Assembly: GCA_028281215.1 (NCBI GenBank)
Contig: JANQKH010000898.1
Coordinates: 1 to 5,153 of the forward strand
Source of the DNA: Phycisphaeraceae bacterium
GTDB lineage: Bacteria > Planctomycetota > Phycisphaerae > Phycisphaerales > Phycisphaeraceae
Length of the DNA stretch: 5,153 nucleotides
Direction: 5' to 3'
The notes under the pieces were generated by a model. The model was not told the origin of the DNA. It was given only the letters and a program-made list of their open reading frames with translations, and ran no database searches. A program made the position numbers and the translations under genes. Position 1 is the stretch's first letter. Each line of letters opens with the position of its first letter. This document shows, piece by piece, positions 1 through 5,153 of this stretch.

Positions 1-130
1 TGCCCTGGCAGCCGAGGTCCATCCAACCCATGTCGTCGATCATGATCAACAACACGTTGGTCGGCTTGGCGTGCGCCGCCGTTTGAAGCATTGCGAGAAA
101 GAGTCCGAATGTGATGAGGAAACGAATCAT
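1..130 (-). CDS. Exported sulfatase, N-terminal fragment (gene continues past the window start)
   Basis: Only the first 43 codons are present, read leftward from an ATG at 130-128. Residues 1-21 form a typical Sec signal peptide: a short basic start (MIR), a hydrophobic core, and an AHA motif that fits signal peptidase I cleavage before KPTN. The mature start, NVLLIMIDDMGWMDLGCQG, is the hallmark first strand of the alkaline phosphatase/sulfatase superfamily; the Asp-Asp pair (residues 34-35) supplies ligands to the active-site calcium in known sulfatases. These enzymes hydrolyse sulfate esters, in planctomycetes commonly on algal or host polysaccharides, in the periplasm or outside the cell. 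The Cys/Ser that becomes formylglycine and the rest of the fold lie outside the window, so activity and substrate cannot be judged. A purine run (GGGGAAGG on the minus strand, 146-153) lies 15 bases before the start, rather far for a ribosome site. The gene is divergent from the propeller gene at 239. Confidence 0.9.
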   Translation of the reverse strand, partial: MIRFLITFGLFLAMLQTAAHAKPTNVLLIMIDDMGWMDLGCQG

Positions 131-227
131 GCCGATATCGTAACGCCTTCCCCATCGGTTGATCTTGGGTTGTTCGACAATTCTGCATGGCGAATGGCGG
201 CGTCGCGGTAAGCTAAGTGTTTCCCAT

Positions 228-231
228 GGAG
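228..231 (+). promoter_or_regulatory. Ribosome binding site for the propeller gene
   Basis: GGAG lies 7 bases before the ATG at 239. The next in-frame ATG (257) has no purine-rich sequence before it, so this site favours 239 as the start and keeps the basic residue R6 in front of the signal-peptide core. Confidence 0.55.
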
Positions 232-238
232 CCATGCC

Positions 239-1480
239 ATGCCGATCGTTACCCGCATGTCGTCTCATCAATTCACGCAAATGTTATCCGTGGTCGCCTT
301 ATTGATCGGCCTGATGCCGTTGCCCACACTTGCCATTGAACCCGTGCTGCCGGCCAAGACGCAAGTGCTCTCGAAACTCAAGGCACTCAAGCCCAACCAC
401 GGCCTGCTGCTCGGCAATGCAAACGTGATCGGCGACTTCAACGACACCGCCCGCCGTTACAACCTGCATAGAACCGGGCCGCGCGGGCGCGACTTCACCA
501 TCAAGATGTGCTGGGCTCCGGAACGCAAGCGCGTGCTCTTCTGCGGCGCGAACCACGGCGTGCCGCATCGCTTAAATGACGTGTGGGAGTTTGACCTGCC
601 TTCGCTCACCTGGGTCATGCTCTACGCACCCGATTTACCGCGCGGGTACGGGGATCTGGGCAAAGACGTCTCCGATGTCGAATTTAAGGACGGTGTGCTT
701 GTCACCAAGCGCGGCGGACCGGCCGTCATCGCGCACACGTGGTGGGGGCTCACCTACGATCCGCGTCACAAAGCACTGCTGTTTATGAACACGTGGGTCA
801 CGAAGCGCGAACGCGCCGTCGAACGGTTGGGCGGCGATCCATCGAAGCTTTATAAGGGCCCGCCGCTTTGGGCCTTTTATCCCGCCGAGCGAAAGTGGAA
901 AGCGTTCAAATCACCGAAGCCTTACCCGCGTGCAATCTTCGGCGGCATGCTCGAATACATCCCCGACCTTGGTGGTTCGGTCTGGCATGCCAACAACTGG
1001 CAGATGCGCGCCACCTGGTTGCACGACTATAAAAAGAACACATGGAAAAACCTCAACGTCAACGGCGGCGGCAAAGCCTTTGAAACCGCCGCGCCCAACC
1101 CCGAACAGATTGGCTATTACGATCCGAAACGGAAGATCATCGTCGTCCATCGCCATTACAACACGCACCACTTTGATCCCAAAAAGAACGAATGGGAAAA
1201 GGTACTCACCGGTGACAAGGAAGACGGCCGCACACCCTACGGCCACGACGCACGAGCCGTCTTCTACCACGACCCGCGCAGCGGGCATGGATTGCTTGTG
1301 CAGTTTCAAACGAACACCATTTGGTCGTACCACCCCGATGACCGTCAATGGACAAAGCTGAACCTGCAAGGCGACCCCATGCCCACCGGCAAAAAACGAC
1401 TGGCGTATATCGACCCAGCCATGAACGTGGTGGTCGTCATTGAAGGCGTCAAGGTATGGGCATATCGGTATCGGTCGTGA
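239..1480 (+). CDS. Secreted kelch-like beta-propeller protein of unknown function
   Basis: A 413-residue protein with an N-terminal signal peptide: hydrophobic core about residues 14-31, likely cleavage after TLA at residue 32. The rest is built from a repeated pattern in which a strand with a (Y/I)DP-R/K-type turn and a hydrophobic stretch is followed by a W-x-(F/Y) strand and a second W. Visible copies: residues 92-127 (WEFDLPSLTW), 171-222 (YDPRHKALLF, then WAFYPAERKW), 237-271 (WLHDYKKNTW), 292-321 (YDPKRKIIVV, then HFDPKKNEW), 342-373 (HDPRSGHGLL, then WSYHPDDRQW) and 389-411 (IDPAMNVVVV, then WAYRYR). This gives about six blades, as in kelch/galactose-oxidase-like propellers. The Cys and Tyr pattern needed for a copper radical oxidase is not evident, so I infer a binding or scaffolding role outside the cytoplasm. 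It lies divergent from a sulfatase gene, which may hint at a shared extracellular substrate, but no operon links them. Start choice rests on the GGAG site at 228-231. Coding and export are well supported; function is not. Confidence 0.85.
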   Translation: MPIVTRMSSHQFTQMLSVVALLIGLMPLPTLAIEPVLPAKTQVLSKLKALKPNHGLLLGNANVIGDFNDTARRYNLHRTGPRGRDFTIKMCWAPERKRVLFCGANHGVPHRLNDVWEFDLPSLTWVMLYAPDLPRGYGDLGKDVSDVEFKDGVLVTKRGGPAVIAHTWWGLTYDPRHKALLFMNTWVTKRERAVERLGGDPSKLYKGPPLWAFYPAERKWKAFKSPKPYPRAIFGGMLEYIPDLGGSVWHANNWQMRATWLHDYKKNTWKNLNVNGGGKAFETAAPNPEQIGYYDPKRKIIVVHRHYNTHHFDPKKNEWEKVLTGDKEDGRTPYGHDARAVFYHDPRSGHGLLVQFQTNTIWSYHPDDRQWTKLNLQGDPMPTGKKRLAYIDPAMNVVVVIEGVKVWAYRYRS

Positions 1481-1506
1481 AGGCAACGCTCCACGATTTC
1501 TATCTT
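1475..1506 (+). terminator. Possible weak intrinsic terminator of the propeller gene
   Basis: TCGTG (1475-1479) pairs with CACGA (1492-1496), extendable by two G-T wobbles, with an inner GC-AAC-GC mini-stem, followed by a T-rich run (TTTCTATCTT). The stem overlaps the stop codon at 1478-1480. It is short and has an internal loop, so the call is tentative. Read on the minus strand it lacks a T-run, so it would not serve the converging tRNA gene. Confidence 0.3.
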
Positions 1507-1543
1507 GGACGCAAGTGAATCGAATGGATCAGGAGATTAATAA

Positions 1544-1616
1544 TGGAGCCGATGGGGATCGAACCCACAACCTCTGCATTGCGAACGCAGCGCTCTCCCA
1601 ATTGAGCTACGGCCCC
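1544..1616 (-). tRNA. tRNA-Ala, anticodon CGC
   Basis: The minus strand folds into a full 73-base cloverleaf. The acceptor stem GGGGCCG/CGGCTCC includes a G3-U70 wobble pair, the known identity element for alanyl-tRNA synthetase. The D arm is GCTC-AATTGGGA-GAGC. The anticodon stem CTGCG/TGCAG closes with a G-U pair and holds the loop TTCGCAA, giving anticodon CGC (plus-strand 1581-1583), which reads the alanine codon GCG. A 5-base variable loop and a T arm GTGGG-TTCGATC-CCCAT follow, then discriminator A73 at 1544. The next bases are TTA, so the 3' CCA is not encoded and must be added after transcription. It stands alone, converging on the propeller gene, with its own promoter at 1632-1660. 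Confidence 0.97.
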
Positions 1617-1631
1617 GCTTTCGGGTGAGAA

Positions 1632-1660
1632 ACTATATCGACCTGAACAGGCGATAGCAA
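1632..1660 (-). promoter_or_regulatory. Sigma70-type promoter of the tRNA-Ala gene
   Basis: On the minus strand, TTGCTA (1660-1655, 4 of 6 to TTGACA) and TATAGT (1637-1632, 5 of 6 to TATAAT) are separated by exactly 17 bases. Transcription would begin near 1625, giving a leader of roughly 8 bases before the tRNA 5' end at 1616, as is common for stable RNA genes. Confidence 0.6.
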
Positions 1661-1729
1661 CAAAACCGTTGAGGCATGGGGATTCACGAGCATGTCGGCG
1701 ATGTGCGTTCCTCCCTGTACTTGAAGCAT

Positions 1730-1758
1730 TTGCGTCGCGTTCTGCACGCCAGTAGGAT
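1730..1758 (+). promoter_or_regulatory. Weak candidate promoter for the symporter operon
   Basis: TTGCGT (1730-1735) and TAGGAT (1753-1758) are spaced by 17 bases, about 100 bases before the preferred start at 1867. Matches are only 3 of 6 and 4 of 6, so this may be chance. It is the best pair I found between the tRNA promoter and the operon; nothing else in 1661-1853 stands out. Confidence 0.2.
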
Positions 1759-1853
1759 TTTCGTCTTGCGATCGGCTCGATTCGCGGGCCGGCTGAATCA
1801 AGTGTGTCACCAATCCACAAATCGCCCAATCTTTGCATGCATGTGGTGCTATT

Positions 1854-1859
1854 GAGGAG
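1854..1859 (+). promoter_or_regulatory. Strong ribosome binding site that sets a TTG start
   Basis: GAGGAG, close to a perfect anti-16S match, lies 7 bases before TTG at 1867. The earlier in-frame candidates GTG 1804 and ATG 1837 have no comparable purine run before them. The site therefore argues that the small symporter subunit starts at TTG 1867. Confidence 0.65.
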
Positions 1860-1866
1860 CGACAGT

Positions 1867-2247
1867 TTGTCTGAAACGCCCCCGACCAACGATTCCAGAG
1901 AGCCGGCTGCCGACGCGCCGGAGGCGACTGACCCAGGTCCGGACATGCAGTCTGACGCTGTCCGTGAGTGCTTGCGGCGATATTGGCGGTCCAACATCTG
2001 CATCATGGCAGTGTTGCTGACCATCTGGGCGATCGTGGGGCTCGGTTGCGGCGTGCTGTTTGCCGACGCGTTGAACAAGGCGGGCAATATCGGCGGATAC
2101 CCGATGGGATTCTGGTTCGCCCAACAAGGCAGCATCATTGTGTTTGTGTTGCTGATTCTGATTTACTGCATTCTGCTGAATCGCCTTGACGCCAAGCACC
2201 ACAAAGAGTTGGAGCAGTTGAAGAAGAACGGGGGGCAGTCGGCATGA
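1867..2247 (+). CDS. Small subunit of sodium:solute symporter (DUF4212 family)
   Basis: A 126-residue membrane protein, counting from the preferred TTG start (GAGGAG 7 bases upstream); longer in-frame starts at GTG 1804 (147 residues) and ATG 1837 would add sequence with no family resemblance. Residues 1-35 are acidic and proline/alanine-rich, probably disordered. The DUF4212 signature follows: YWRSN (39-43), a first membrane helix (about 44-66), the motif GGYPMGFWFAQQGSI (76-90), a second helix (about 88-104) and NRLDAKHHKELEQLKK (105-120), a charged cytoplasmic tail. Members of this family (Na_symport_sm type) are found with a VC_2705-type large symporter subunit, and that is the next gene here, overlapping by four bases (ATGA). 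By family it is an accessory subunit of an inner-membrane Na+-coupled transporter; its exact role in transport is not established. The family call is strong; the start is the main uncertainty. Confidence 0.9.
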   Translation: MSETPPTNDSREPAADAPEATDPGPDMQSDAVRECLRRYWRSNICIMAVLLTIWAIVGLGCGVLFADALNKAGNIGGYPMGFWFAQQGSIIVFVLLILIYCILLNRLDAKHHKELEQLKKNGGQSA

Positions 2248-4169
2248 TGGAATTGCTTTCACTGGCCACCGAAGCGGGCAACCCCGGCGGGGCGGACAAC
2301 GCGTCGCAGGTGAAGAACTGGACGTTTGTGTTCGTCGGCCTGACATTCGGACTGTATCTGTTCATCGCGTGGCGAGCGCGGGTGAAGGACACGCGCGGGT
2401 TTTACGTCGCCGGTCGGGGTGTGCCCGGCATCGCCAACGGCATGGCGACGGCCGCCGACTGGATGAGCGCCGCGTCCTTCATTTCGATGGCTGGGATCAT
2501 CTCCTTCGCCGGTTACGCCGGTGGGCAATATCTGATGGGTTGGACCGGCGGGTATGTGTTGCTGGCGTTATTGCTCGCGCCGTACCTTCGCAAGTTCGGT
2601 CACTTCACCGTGCCCGACTTTGTCGGCGACCGGTTCGACTCCAACGTTGCGCGCATGGTGGCTGTCGTCTGCGCCATCTTTGTGAGTTTCACTTATGTCG
2701 CGGGTCAGATGCGCGGCGTGGGCATTGTGTTCGCGCGGTTTCTCGAAGTGGATATCACAGTCGGCGTGGTCATCGGCATGGCGATCGTGTTTGTGTACGC
2801 CACGCTCGGCGGCATGAAGGGCATCACCTGGACGCAGGTCGCGCAATACTGGGTGCTCATCACCGCATTTTTGATTCCCGCCATTGCGATCAGCATCAAA
2901 CTCACGGGCGCACCGTTGCCGCAGGTCGGCATGGGCAGTGAACTGACCGGGCAGGGCGTGCATCTGCTGGACAAGCTGAATGAGATCAACACCGATTTAG
3001 GTTTTTCAAGTTATACCAACGCGTTCGGCATGGAAGGCGAAAGCGGATTCAAACTGTTGAATATGTTCTGTGTGACGCTCGCCCTGATGGCGGGCACAGC
3101 CGGCCTGCCGCACGTCATCGTTCGTTTCTACACAGTGAAGAACGTGAAGGCGGCGCGTTGGTCGGCGTTCTGGGCGTTGTTTTTCATCGCGTTGCTCTAC
3201 CTGACCGCACCGGCGACGGCGGCATTCGCACGCTACTACATGATCGATAGTGTGCAGGGTAAGACCGAACAGCAACTACCCAACTGGTTCAAAAACTGGG
3301 AGAAGACGGGCCTGATCCTTTGGCTCGATGATGGTGACGGCAAGGTGCGCTATTCCAAGCGGGAGGACAATGAACTGTTCAACAAAGGGCCGCTCCCAGC
3401 GGATCTGAGTTGGGACAAGTTGACGAAGGAACACGAGGCGTGGGTCGCCAGTAACAAGGAGAAAGGCGCCGACGCGCGGCAGGTGCTGCGCGATCATCCG
3501 AAGATCAACGACACGACCTACGGCAAGTTGGCCGGACCGGACCGTGACATCATGGTGCTCGCCACGCCGGAGATGGCGGAACTGGCGAACTGGATTGTGG
3601 CGTTTGTCGCAGCCGGTGGTTTGGCGGCGGCCTTGTCCACAGCGAGCGGTTTGTTGCTGGTGATTTCATCGAGTATCGCGCACGATGTGTACGCGCGCAT
3701 CATTAATCCCGAAGCGACAGAGGCCAAGCGGTTGTTGGTCGGCCGGACGGTCATCGGGCTCGCGGTGGTGGTCGCCGGGTTGTTCGGCATCTTCCCGCCG
3801 GGTTTTGTGAGTCAGGTGGTGGCGTTCGCGTTCGGCCTGGCGGCGTCGAGTTTCTTCCCAATCATTGTGCTTGGGATCTTCTCCAAACGCGTGGGCACGA
3901 TTCCCGCCGTGTGCGGCATGATTGCCGGCATCGGATTCACCGCGACGTACATCATCGGCAACATCTACGGCGATATGACGCCGTGGTGTTTCGGCATCGC
4001 GCCGACCGGCATCGGCACCGTTGGCATGGTTGTCAACTTCGTGGTGACGTTGGCGCTGACCGCCGTCTGCCCGCCGCCCAGCAAGAAAGTCCAGGACATG
4101 GTCGAAGCCATCCGCGAACCGGAAGGCGCCGGTTTGGCGGTGGACATCGACTCTGCGCCGGAGCATTGA
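2244..4169 (+). CDS. Sodium:solute symporter large subunit (VC_2705-type, SSF family)
   Basis: A 641-residue polytopic transporter of the SSF (solute:Na+ symporter) family, related to acetate permease ActP. It starts at ATG inside the ATGA overlap with the small subunit; a G-run at 2230-2235 may help re-initiation. I count about 13 membrane helices (roughly 27-44, 75-90, 96-113, 137-158, 171-187, 198-219, 270-290, 305-330, 447-478, 498-518, 522-546, 552-575, 590-610). Family marks include GFYVAGRGVPG (52-62), ATAADWMSAASF (68-79), the SSF signature-like YATLGGMKGITWTQ (185-198), and GGLAAALSTASGLLLVISS (458-476), where the Ser/Thr residues fall where SSF proteins bind Na+. A soluble insert of about 115 residues (331-445) carries a degenerate EF-hand-like loop (DDGDGKV, 362-368) and ends in the conserved DRDIMVLATPEMA; as I recall it, this insert is usual for the subfamily and makes it longer than ActP (about 550). 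The role is Na+-driven uptake of a small solute; the substrate (acetate or another organic acid is a guess) is not readable. The gene is complete. Confidence 0.93.
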   Translation: MMELLSLATEAGNPGGADNASQVKNWTFVFVGLTFGLYLFIAWRARVKDTRGFYVAGRGVPGIANGMATAADWMSAASFISMAGIISFAGYAGGQYLMGWTGGYVLLALLLAPYLRKFGHFTVPDFVGDRFDSNVARMVAVVCAIFVSFTYVAGQMRGVGIVFARFLEVDITVGVVIGMAIVFVYATLGGMKGITWTQVAQYWVLITAFLIPAIAISIKLTGAPLPQVGMGSELTGQGVHLLDKLNEINTDLGFSSYTNAFGMEGESGFKLLNMFCVTLALMAGTAGLPHVIVRFYTVKNVKAARWSAFWALFFIALLYLTAPATAAFARYYMIDSVQGKTEQQLPNWFKNWEKTGLILWLDDGDGKVRYSKREDNELFNKGPLPADLSWDKLTKEHEAWVASNKEKGADARQVLRDHPKINDTTYGKLAGPDRDIMVLATPEMAELANWIVAFVAAGGLAAALSTASGLLLVISSSIAHDVYARIINPEATEAKRLLVGRTVIGLAVVVAGLFGIFPPGFVSQVVAFAFGLAASSFFPIIVLGIFSKRVGTIPAVCGMIAGIGFTATYIIGNIYGDMTPWCFGIAPTGIGTVGMVVNFVVTLALTAVCPPPSKKVQDMVEAIREPEGAGLAVDIDSAPEH

Positions 4170-4190
4170 TCGGCTCGATCGTCTCTGTCT
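4168..4190 (+). terminator. Possible short hairpin at the end of the symporter operon
   Basis: GATCG (4168-4172), loop GCT and CGATC (4176-4180) form a 5-base-pair hairpin directly on the stop codon, followed by GTCTCTGTCTT, which is only mildly T-rich. It is too short for a confident intrinsic terminator, but no better one is visible before the dapL promoter candidate. Confidence 0.2.
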
Positions 4191-4217
4191 TCGCTTCGGG
4201 CGCGGTCGGATCACGAA

Positions 4218-4245
4218 TTGAACTTTGACGCTGCGACTCTATGAT
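4218..4245 (+). promoter_or_regulatory. Candidate sigma70-type promoter for dapL
   Basis: TTGAAC (4218-4223, 4 of 6) and TATGAT (4240-4245, 5 of 6) are spaced by 16 bases. Transcription would begin near 4252, giving a leader of about 167 bases to the ATG at 4419, or about 80 bases to the alternative ATG at 4332. It would make dapL independent of the symporter operon. Confidence 0.4.
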
Positions 4246-4317
4246 GCCGCTCCGAACCCGGTGCGTTCCGGCGCAGGGCAGTGTTCCAATTGCTCCAAAT
4301 TGCCCAGCGATACCGAA

Positions 4318-4331
4318 TCGGAGCGGTCCGA
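4318..4331 (+). other. Small hairpin over a GGAG site in the dapL leader
   Basis: TCGGA-GCGG-TCCGA makes a 5-base-pair stem with a 4-base loop. It contains GGAG (4320-4323), 8 bases before an ATG at 4332 that is in frame with dapL. If that ATG is used, the hairpin would mask its ribosome site; if not, the hairpin may be chance in GC-rich DNA. Confidence 0.25.
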
Positions 4332-4418
4332 ATGCTCGCCGGCGCGTTGGATGGCGTTCACCCCGAACGCGATCCTGAACACAATCAAGAACACCCATAC
4401 CCAAACGAAACACGCATC

Positions 4419-5153
4419 ATGGCACGCATCAACGACAACTATCTGAAACTTCAAGCCGGCTACCTGTTCCCGGAAATCGGCCGGCGGGTCAACGCGTTCG
4501 CCGCCGCCAACGAAGGCGCCGACATCATCAAACTCGGCATCGGCGACGTGACCGAACCGTTGCCGCCCGCGATCATCGAAGCAATGCACAAGGCCGTGGA
4601 CAACATGGCCGTGCGCAAGTCGTTCAAGGGCTACGGCCCGGAACAGGGTTACACGTTTCTGCGCGAAGCGATCGTCAAGCACGAGTATGCCTCCCGTGAC
4701 TGCCCCGTCGACGCCGACGAGATTTTCGTCTCCGACGGCAGCAAGTGCGACACCGGCAACATCCTCGACATCCTCGCGCCCGGCAGCGACAACACCATTG
4801 CTGTGTGCGACCCGGTTTATCCTGTTTATGTTGACACCAACGTCATGGCCGGCAACACCGGCGACGCGAACGATCAGGGTCGGTACGACGGTCTGGTTTA
4901 CCTGCCGATGACCGCGGAGAACAACTTCACGCCCGACCTGCCGGACGAAAAGGTTGACGTGATTTACCTGTGTTACCCGAACAACCCGACCGGCGCGGTG
5001 GCTGATCGCGCCACGTTGGAAAAGTGGGTGCAATACGCCACGGAGAACGATGCGCTGCTGCTTTACGACGCGGCGTACGAGGCGTACATCAATCCCGATG
5101 CGGCCGACATCCCGCACTCCATCTATGAAATCGACGGTGCCCGGCAGGTTGCG
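4419..5153 (+). CDS. dapL: LL-diaminopimelate aminotransferase, N-terminal 245 residues (gene continues past the window end)
   Basis: The enzyme is a PLP-dependent class I/II aminotransferase that converts tetrahydrodipicolinate and glutamate to LL-diaminopimelate and 2-oxoglutarate in one step, supplying lysine and peptidoglycan in the cytosol (EC 2.6.1.83). The DapL pattern is clear: NDNYLKLQAGYLFPEI (5-20), KLGIGDVTEPLPP (38-50), GYGPEQGYTFLREAI (71-85), SDGSKCDTGN (105-114), DPVYPVYVDTNVMAG (131-145), CYPNNPTG (185-192, with the Asn that contacts PLP) and DAAYEAYI (217-224, with the Asp that holds the pyridine nitrogen). The Schiff-base lysine lies beyond the window; the family is about 410 residues, so some 60 percent is present. 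The ATG at 4419 matches the family's N-terminus but has no Shine-Dalgarno sequence. The frame stays open upstream to 4245 and includes ATG 4332 with GGAG 8 bases before it, which would add 29 residues of non-family sequence. Codons favour C at third positions (GAC, AAC, ATC), more than in the symporter, which would suit good expression. Confidence 0.95.
   Translation, partial: MARINDNYLKLQAGYLFPEIGRRVNAFAAANEGADIIKLGIGDVTEPLPPAIIEAMHKAVDNMAVRKSFKGYGPEQGYTFLREAIVKHEYASRDCPVDADEIFVSDGSKCDTGNILDILAPGSDNTIAVCDPVYPVYVDTNVMAGNTGDANDQGRYDGLVYLPMTAENNFTPDLPDEKVDVIYLCYPNNPTGAVADRATLEKWVQYATENDALLLYDAAYEAYINPDAADIPHSIYEIDGARQVA

Noticed and set aside
131..238. Search for paired promoters in the divergent sulfatase/propeller intergenic region
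   Set aside because: TTGATC (159-164) and other -35-like hexamers have no -10 box at proper spacing on either strand; the palindrome CGATATCG (133-140) is short. I cannot support a promoter call here.
911..1486. Minus-strand 191-residue frame opposite the propeller gene
   Set aside because: Antisense shadow; the plus-strand frame has a signal peptide, a ribosome site and regular blade repeats.
1440..1628. Plus-strand 62-residue frame containing GADGDRTHNLCIANAALSQL
   Set aside because: This is the antisense translation of the tRNA gene, a well-known false protein family motif (DRTHNL); the rest overlaps the end of the propeller gene.
1607..1813. Minus-strand 68-residue frame with GTG start upstream of the tRNA
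   Set aside because: It ends inside the tRNA, covers the tRNA promoter, has no ribosome site I can see and no recognisable motif.
1500..2138. Minus-strand 212-residue frame containing GAVAQLGERCVRNAEVVGSI
   Set aside because: The motif is the sense translation of the tRNA itself, a common spurious annotation; the remainder is antisense to the DUF4212 gene.
1770..4179. 12-base direct repeat GATCGGCTCGAT at 1770-1781 and 4168-4179, bracketing the symporter operon
   Set aside because: A 12-base match somewhere in 5 kb of GC-rich DNA is about expected by chance, and both copies are partial palindromes; no target duplication or mobile-element end accompanies them.
4225..4446. Plus-strand 73-residue frame starting at TTG 4225 and overlapping the dapL start
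   Set aside because: No ribosome site, no family resemblance, low-complexity Thr/Ser-rich end, and it would start upstream of the candidate promoter's -10 box.
4239..5117. Long minus-strand frame of 292 codons opposite dapL
   Set aside because: It is the antisense shadow of dapL, whose conserved motifs are unmistakable; the Val/Arg/His-rich composition is typical of antisense reading in GC-rich genes.

Overview
This window reads as an ordinary chromosomal stretch of a GC-rich bacterium, most likely a planctomycete or another member of the PVC group. That is an inference from gene content: an exported sulfatase of the type that is abundant in Planctomycetes, a secreted kelch-type propeller protein beside it, and LL-diaminopimelate aminotransferase (DapL), the lysine/peptidoglycan route found in chlamydiae, Verrucomicrobia and related lineages. 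Nothing in the window itself (no rRNA or marker gene) fixes the phylum. I see no mobile element, CRISPR array, phage gene or assembly break.

Layout. Positions 1-130 (minus strand) hold the first 43 codons of a sulfatase with signal peptide. A 108-base divergent intergenic region separates it from a plus-strand gene (239-1480) for a secreted, probably six-bladed kelch-like beta-propeller of unknown function, which ends in a possible weak hairpin terminator. Converging on it from the minus strand is a complete tRNA-Ala(CGC) gene (1544-1616) with a readable sigma70-type promoter at 1632-1660.

A plus-strand two-gene operon follows. The first gene (1867-2247, TTG start preferred) encodes the two-helix small subunit (DUF4212) and the second (2244-4169) the large subunit of a two-component sodium:solute symporter of the VC_2705 type. 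The stop and start codons overlap in ATGA, implying translational coupling of two proteins that should sit together in the inner membrane and import a small, probably organic-acid-like, solute with Na+; the substrate cannot be read from the sequence.

After a 249-base gap that contains a candidate promoter (4218-4245), a small hairpin and an alternative upstream start, the 5' 60 percent of dapL (4419-5153) runs off the window end. It encodes a PLP-dependent aminotransferase of the cytosolic diaminopimelate pathway. No functional link among the three gene groups is evident; they look like neighbouring independent transcription units.

The items most worth a second look are the start-site assignments of the small subunit and of dapL, the soluble insert with an EF-hand-like loop in the symporter, and the uncharacterised propeller protein divergent from the sulfatase. 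I did not find a convincing novel system.
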